From Verrucomicrobiia bacterium (GTDB lineage Bacteria > Verrucomicrobiota > Verrucomicrobiia > Limisphaerales > JADLHS01): 34,194 nt of DNA. A program made the position numbers and the translations under genes. The stretch lies in the NCBI GenBank assembly GCA_011525685.1, contig WYBW01000152.1, positions 1 through 34,194 of the forward strand, written 5' to 3'. The notes beneath the pieces were generated by a model. The model ran no database searches, was not told the DNA's origin, and worked only from the letters and a program-made list of their open reading frames with translations. Within the stretch, counting starts at the first letter, position 1. Each line of letters starts with the position of its first letter. Of the stretch, positions 33,366-34,194 are shown piece after piece.

Positions 33366-34060
33366 ATGAAAACAGCACGGACGGTGGCGTGGTCGTTGCT
33401 CTCTCTCTCTCTCTCTCTCTCTCTCTGGGCGGCGGTGGCATTTTTAGCCGCTGAACTTCATGCGCAAGTCTTAACGGAAGCGGTGTCCTCAGACCCGGAC
33501 GCGGTCGAATCCGCGTCGGACACCTACGCCCTGTGGCTGGCGACGGGCAACACGAACGCGCTCGCCGAAAGCCTCGCCGCTTTGCAAGCGCGCTTGGGCG
33601 AGGCCGATGCCGGCGCGAAATCCGACGGCAGCCAAGAAGCCGGCGACAACCCGCCGACGACCACCAGTACCCCTGGCGCACCGACGAGGGCGTCACGCGC
33701 GGCCCGCTCGTGACCTACAATGAACTGGGGCCAACTGCCCCCAGCATTGCCTTCAACCTGGTAAACTTGGGAACTGAAGAAGAACCCAATTGGCAGCCGC
33801 CTGTGGACGATTCCCCGCTGCCCTGGCCTTTGCAGCCGCCGGGCGCCATCCTTGGCGCACCCTTGCCCGCCGGCAGCCAACCGTATTTCAACTTCTACCA
33901 CCTCAACTGGCGCTTTGAGGATACCGAACGCGGAAACCAGGGCTTCGTCACCTCCCGCGGGGCCGGCTCGCCCTTCCCGCACGCCACCCAGTGGCTGGGG
34001 GACGGCGACGCACCTGGCGCACTTGCTCTATTGGCATCGGCGGGAAAGCAAATAGCATGA
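33366..34060 (+). pseudogene. Secreted protein gene, apparently frameshifted
   Basis: The ATG at 33366 has a strong GGGAGG 5 nt upstream and encodes a signal peptide (about 1-34, ending ELHAQ) whose hydrophobic core is Leu-Ser repeats from a (CT)14 tract. The frame stays open to a stop at 33711-33713, but coding character appears to move to another frame near 33640-33660: from there the +2 frame reads WRTDEGVTRGPLVTYNELGP and FNFYHLNWRFED, ending at 34060. A single indel would join them. I recognise no family in the middle part. Sequencing error and true decay cannot be told apart here. A sialidase-like segment follows at once. Confidence 0.5.
33399..33426 (+). repeat. (CT)14 dinucleotide tract in a signal peptide
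   Basis: Fourteen exact CT units encode alternating Leu-Ser. Of the three frames leaving the tract, only the current one is open: the other two meet stops at 33445-33447 and 33452-33454. Change by one unit would therefore switch the protein off. Confidence 0.9.
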
Positions 34061-34067
34061 CCCCTTT

Positions 34068-34194
34068 ATGGTGAGCGAATCCAAGGACGACGGCGAAACG
34101 TGGTCCGTGGCGCGGGATACCGATCTGCCCAACCCGAGCAGCAGCCTGGCGCTGGTGAACCTCTCGGATGGTCGTTGGCTGCTGGTGCTGAACG
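34068..34194 (+). CDS. Sialidase-like (Asp-box) fragment, runs off the window
   Basis: 42 codons are visible. They read an Asp-box SKDDGETWS followed by a strand ending in LSDGRWLLVLN, with DLPNPSSS between, the pattern of GH33/BNR sialidase-like propellers. The same frame has a TAG stop at 34053-34055 just upstream, so this may be the continuation of the broken gene before it, or an independent gene beginning here. No ribosome-binding site is evident. Partial at the 3' end. Confidence 0.5.
   Translation, partial: MVSESKDDGETWSVARDTDLPNPSSSLALVNLSDGRWLLVLN

Noticed and set aside
1..34194. CRISPR array, tRNA or rRNA genes, transposase
   Set aside because: No regularly spaced direct repeats with unique spacers, no cloverleaf-like segment and no recognisable transposase were seen by reading; a covariance-model search would be needed to exclude RNA genes fully.

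Overview
The window reads as a high-GC, free-living bacterium of the PVC group, most likely a Verrucomicrobiota lineage near Pedosphaera/Limisphaerales. The support is a 1402-residue secreted protein joining a PVC-type membrane-bound dehydrogenase domain, a c-type haem domain and DUF1080, an FG-GAP repeat protein, a short pseudopilin-like protein of a type I associate with Verrucomicrobia, and intergenic 6- and 7-nt period repeats plus paired palindromes that also enter genes. The assignment comes from pattern recognition, not from a search.

Layout. 1-282: palindromic repeats. 283-5863 (+): Yip1-like membrane protein, then a MacA-like adaptor, an ABC ATPase and two MacB-type permeases, which together look like a tripartite efflux or export pump. 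5971-8778 (+): a GH42 beta-galactosidase homologue lacking the usual acid/base Glu, then a DUF721 (DciA-like) protein. 8923-12922: an atypical SDR (-) and a long U32/RlhA-like protein (+) whose reading frame carries at least four unrelated repeat insertions. 12947-17279 (-): pdxA and a SurA-like chaperone in the order surA-pdxA known from E. coli, a Tat-type metallophosphoesterase and a dipeptide epimerase. 17452-17634 (+): a small membrane protein. 17675-23280 (-): the large PVC cytochrome/dehydrogenase/DUF1080 protein and an FG-GAP protein. 23385-26933 (-): mnmG and pgi in visibly lower-GC DNA; mnmG contains a perfect 16-bp parS-like palindrome, which suggests the origin-proximal domain.

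27445-32841 (-) is the most interesting part. It is a compact cluster of a 90-residue WXG100-like protein, a 181-residue coiled-coil protein, a 68-residue protein with the same W-x-D...F...F pattern, and a 1284-residue membrane-anchored FtsK/SpoIIIE protein with three tandem NTPase modules of which only the middle one has intact Walker motifs. This resembles the core of a type VII (ESX/Yuk) secretion system in a bacterium expected to have two membranes. A pseudopilin-like gene follows.

33366-34194 (+): a secreted protein whose signal peptide is built on a (CT)14 tract, followed by apparent frameshifts and a sialidase (Asp-box) fragment running off the window. No tRNA, rRNA, CRISPR array or transposase gene was recognised.
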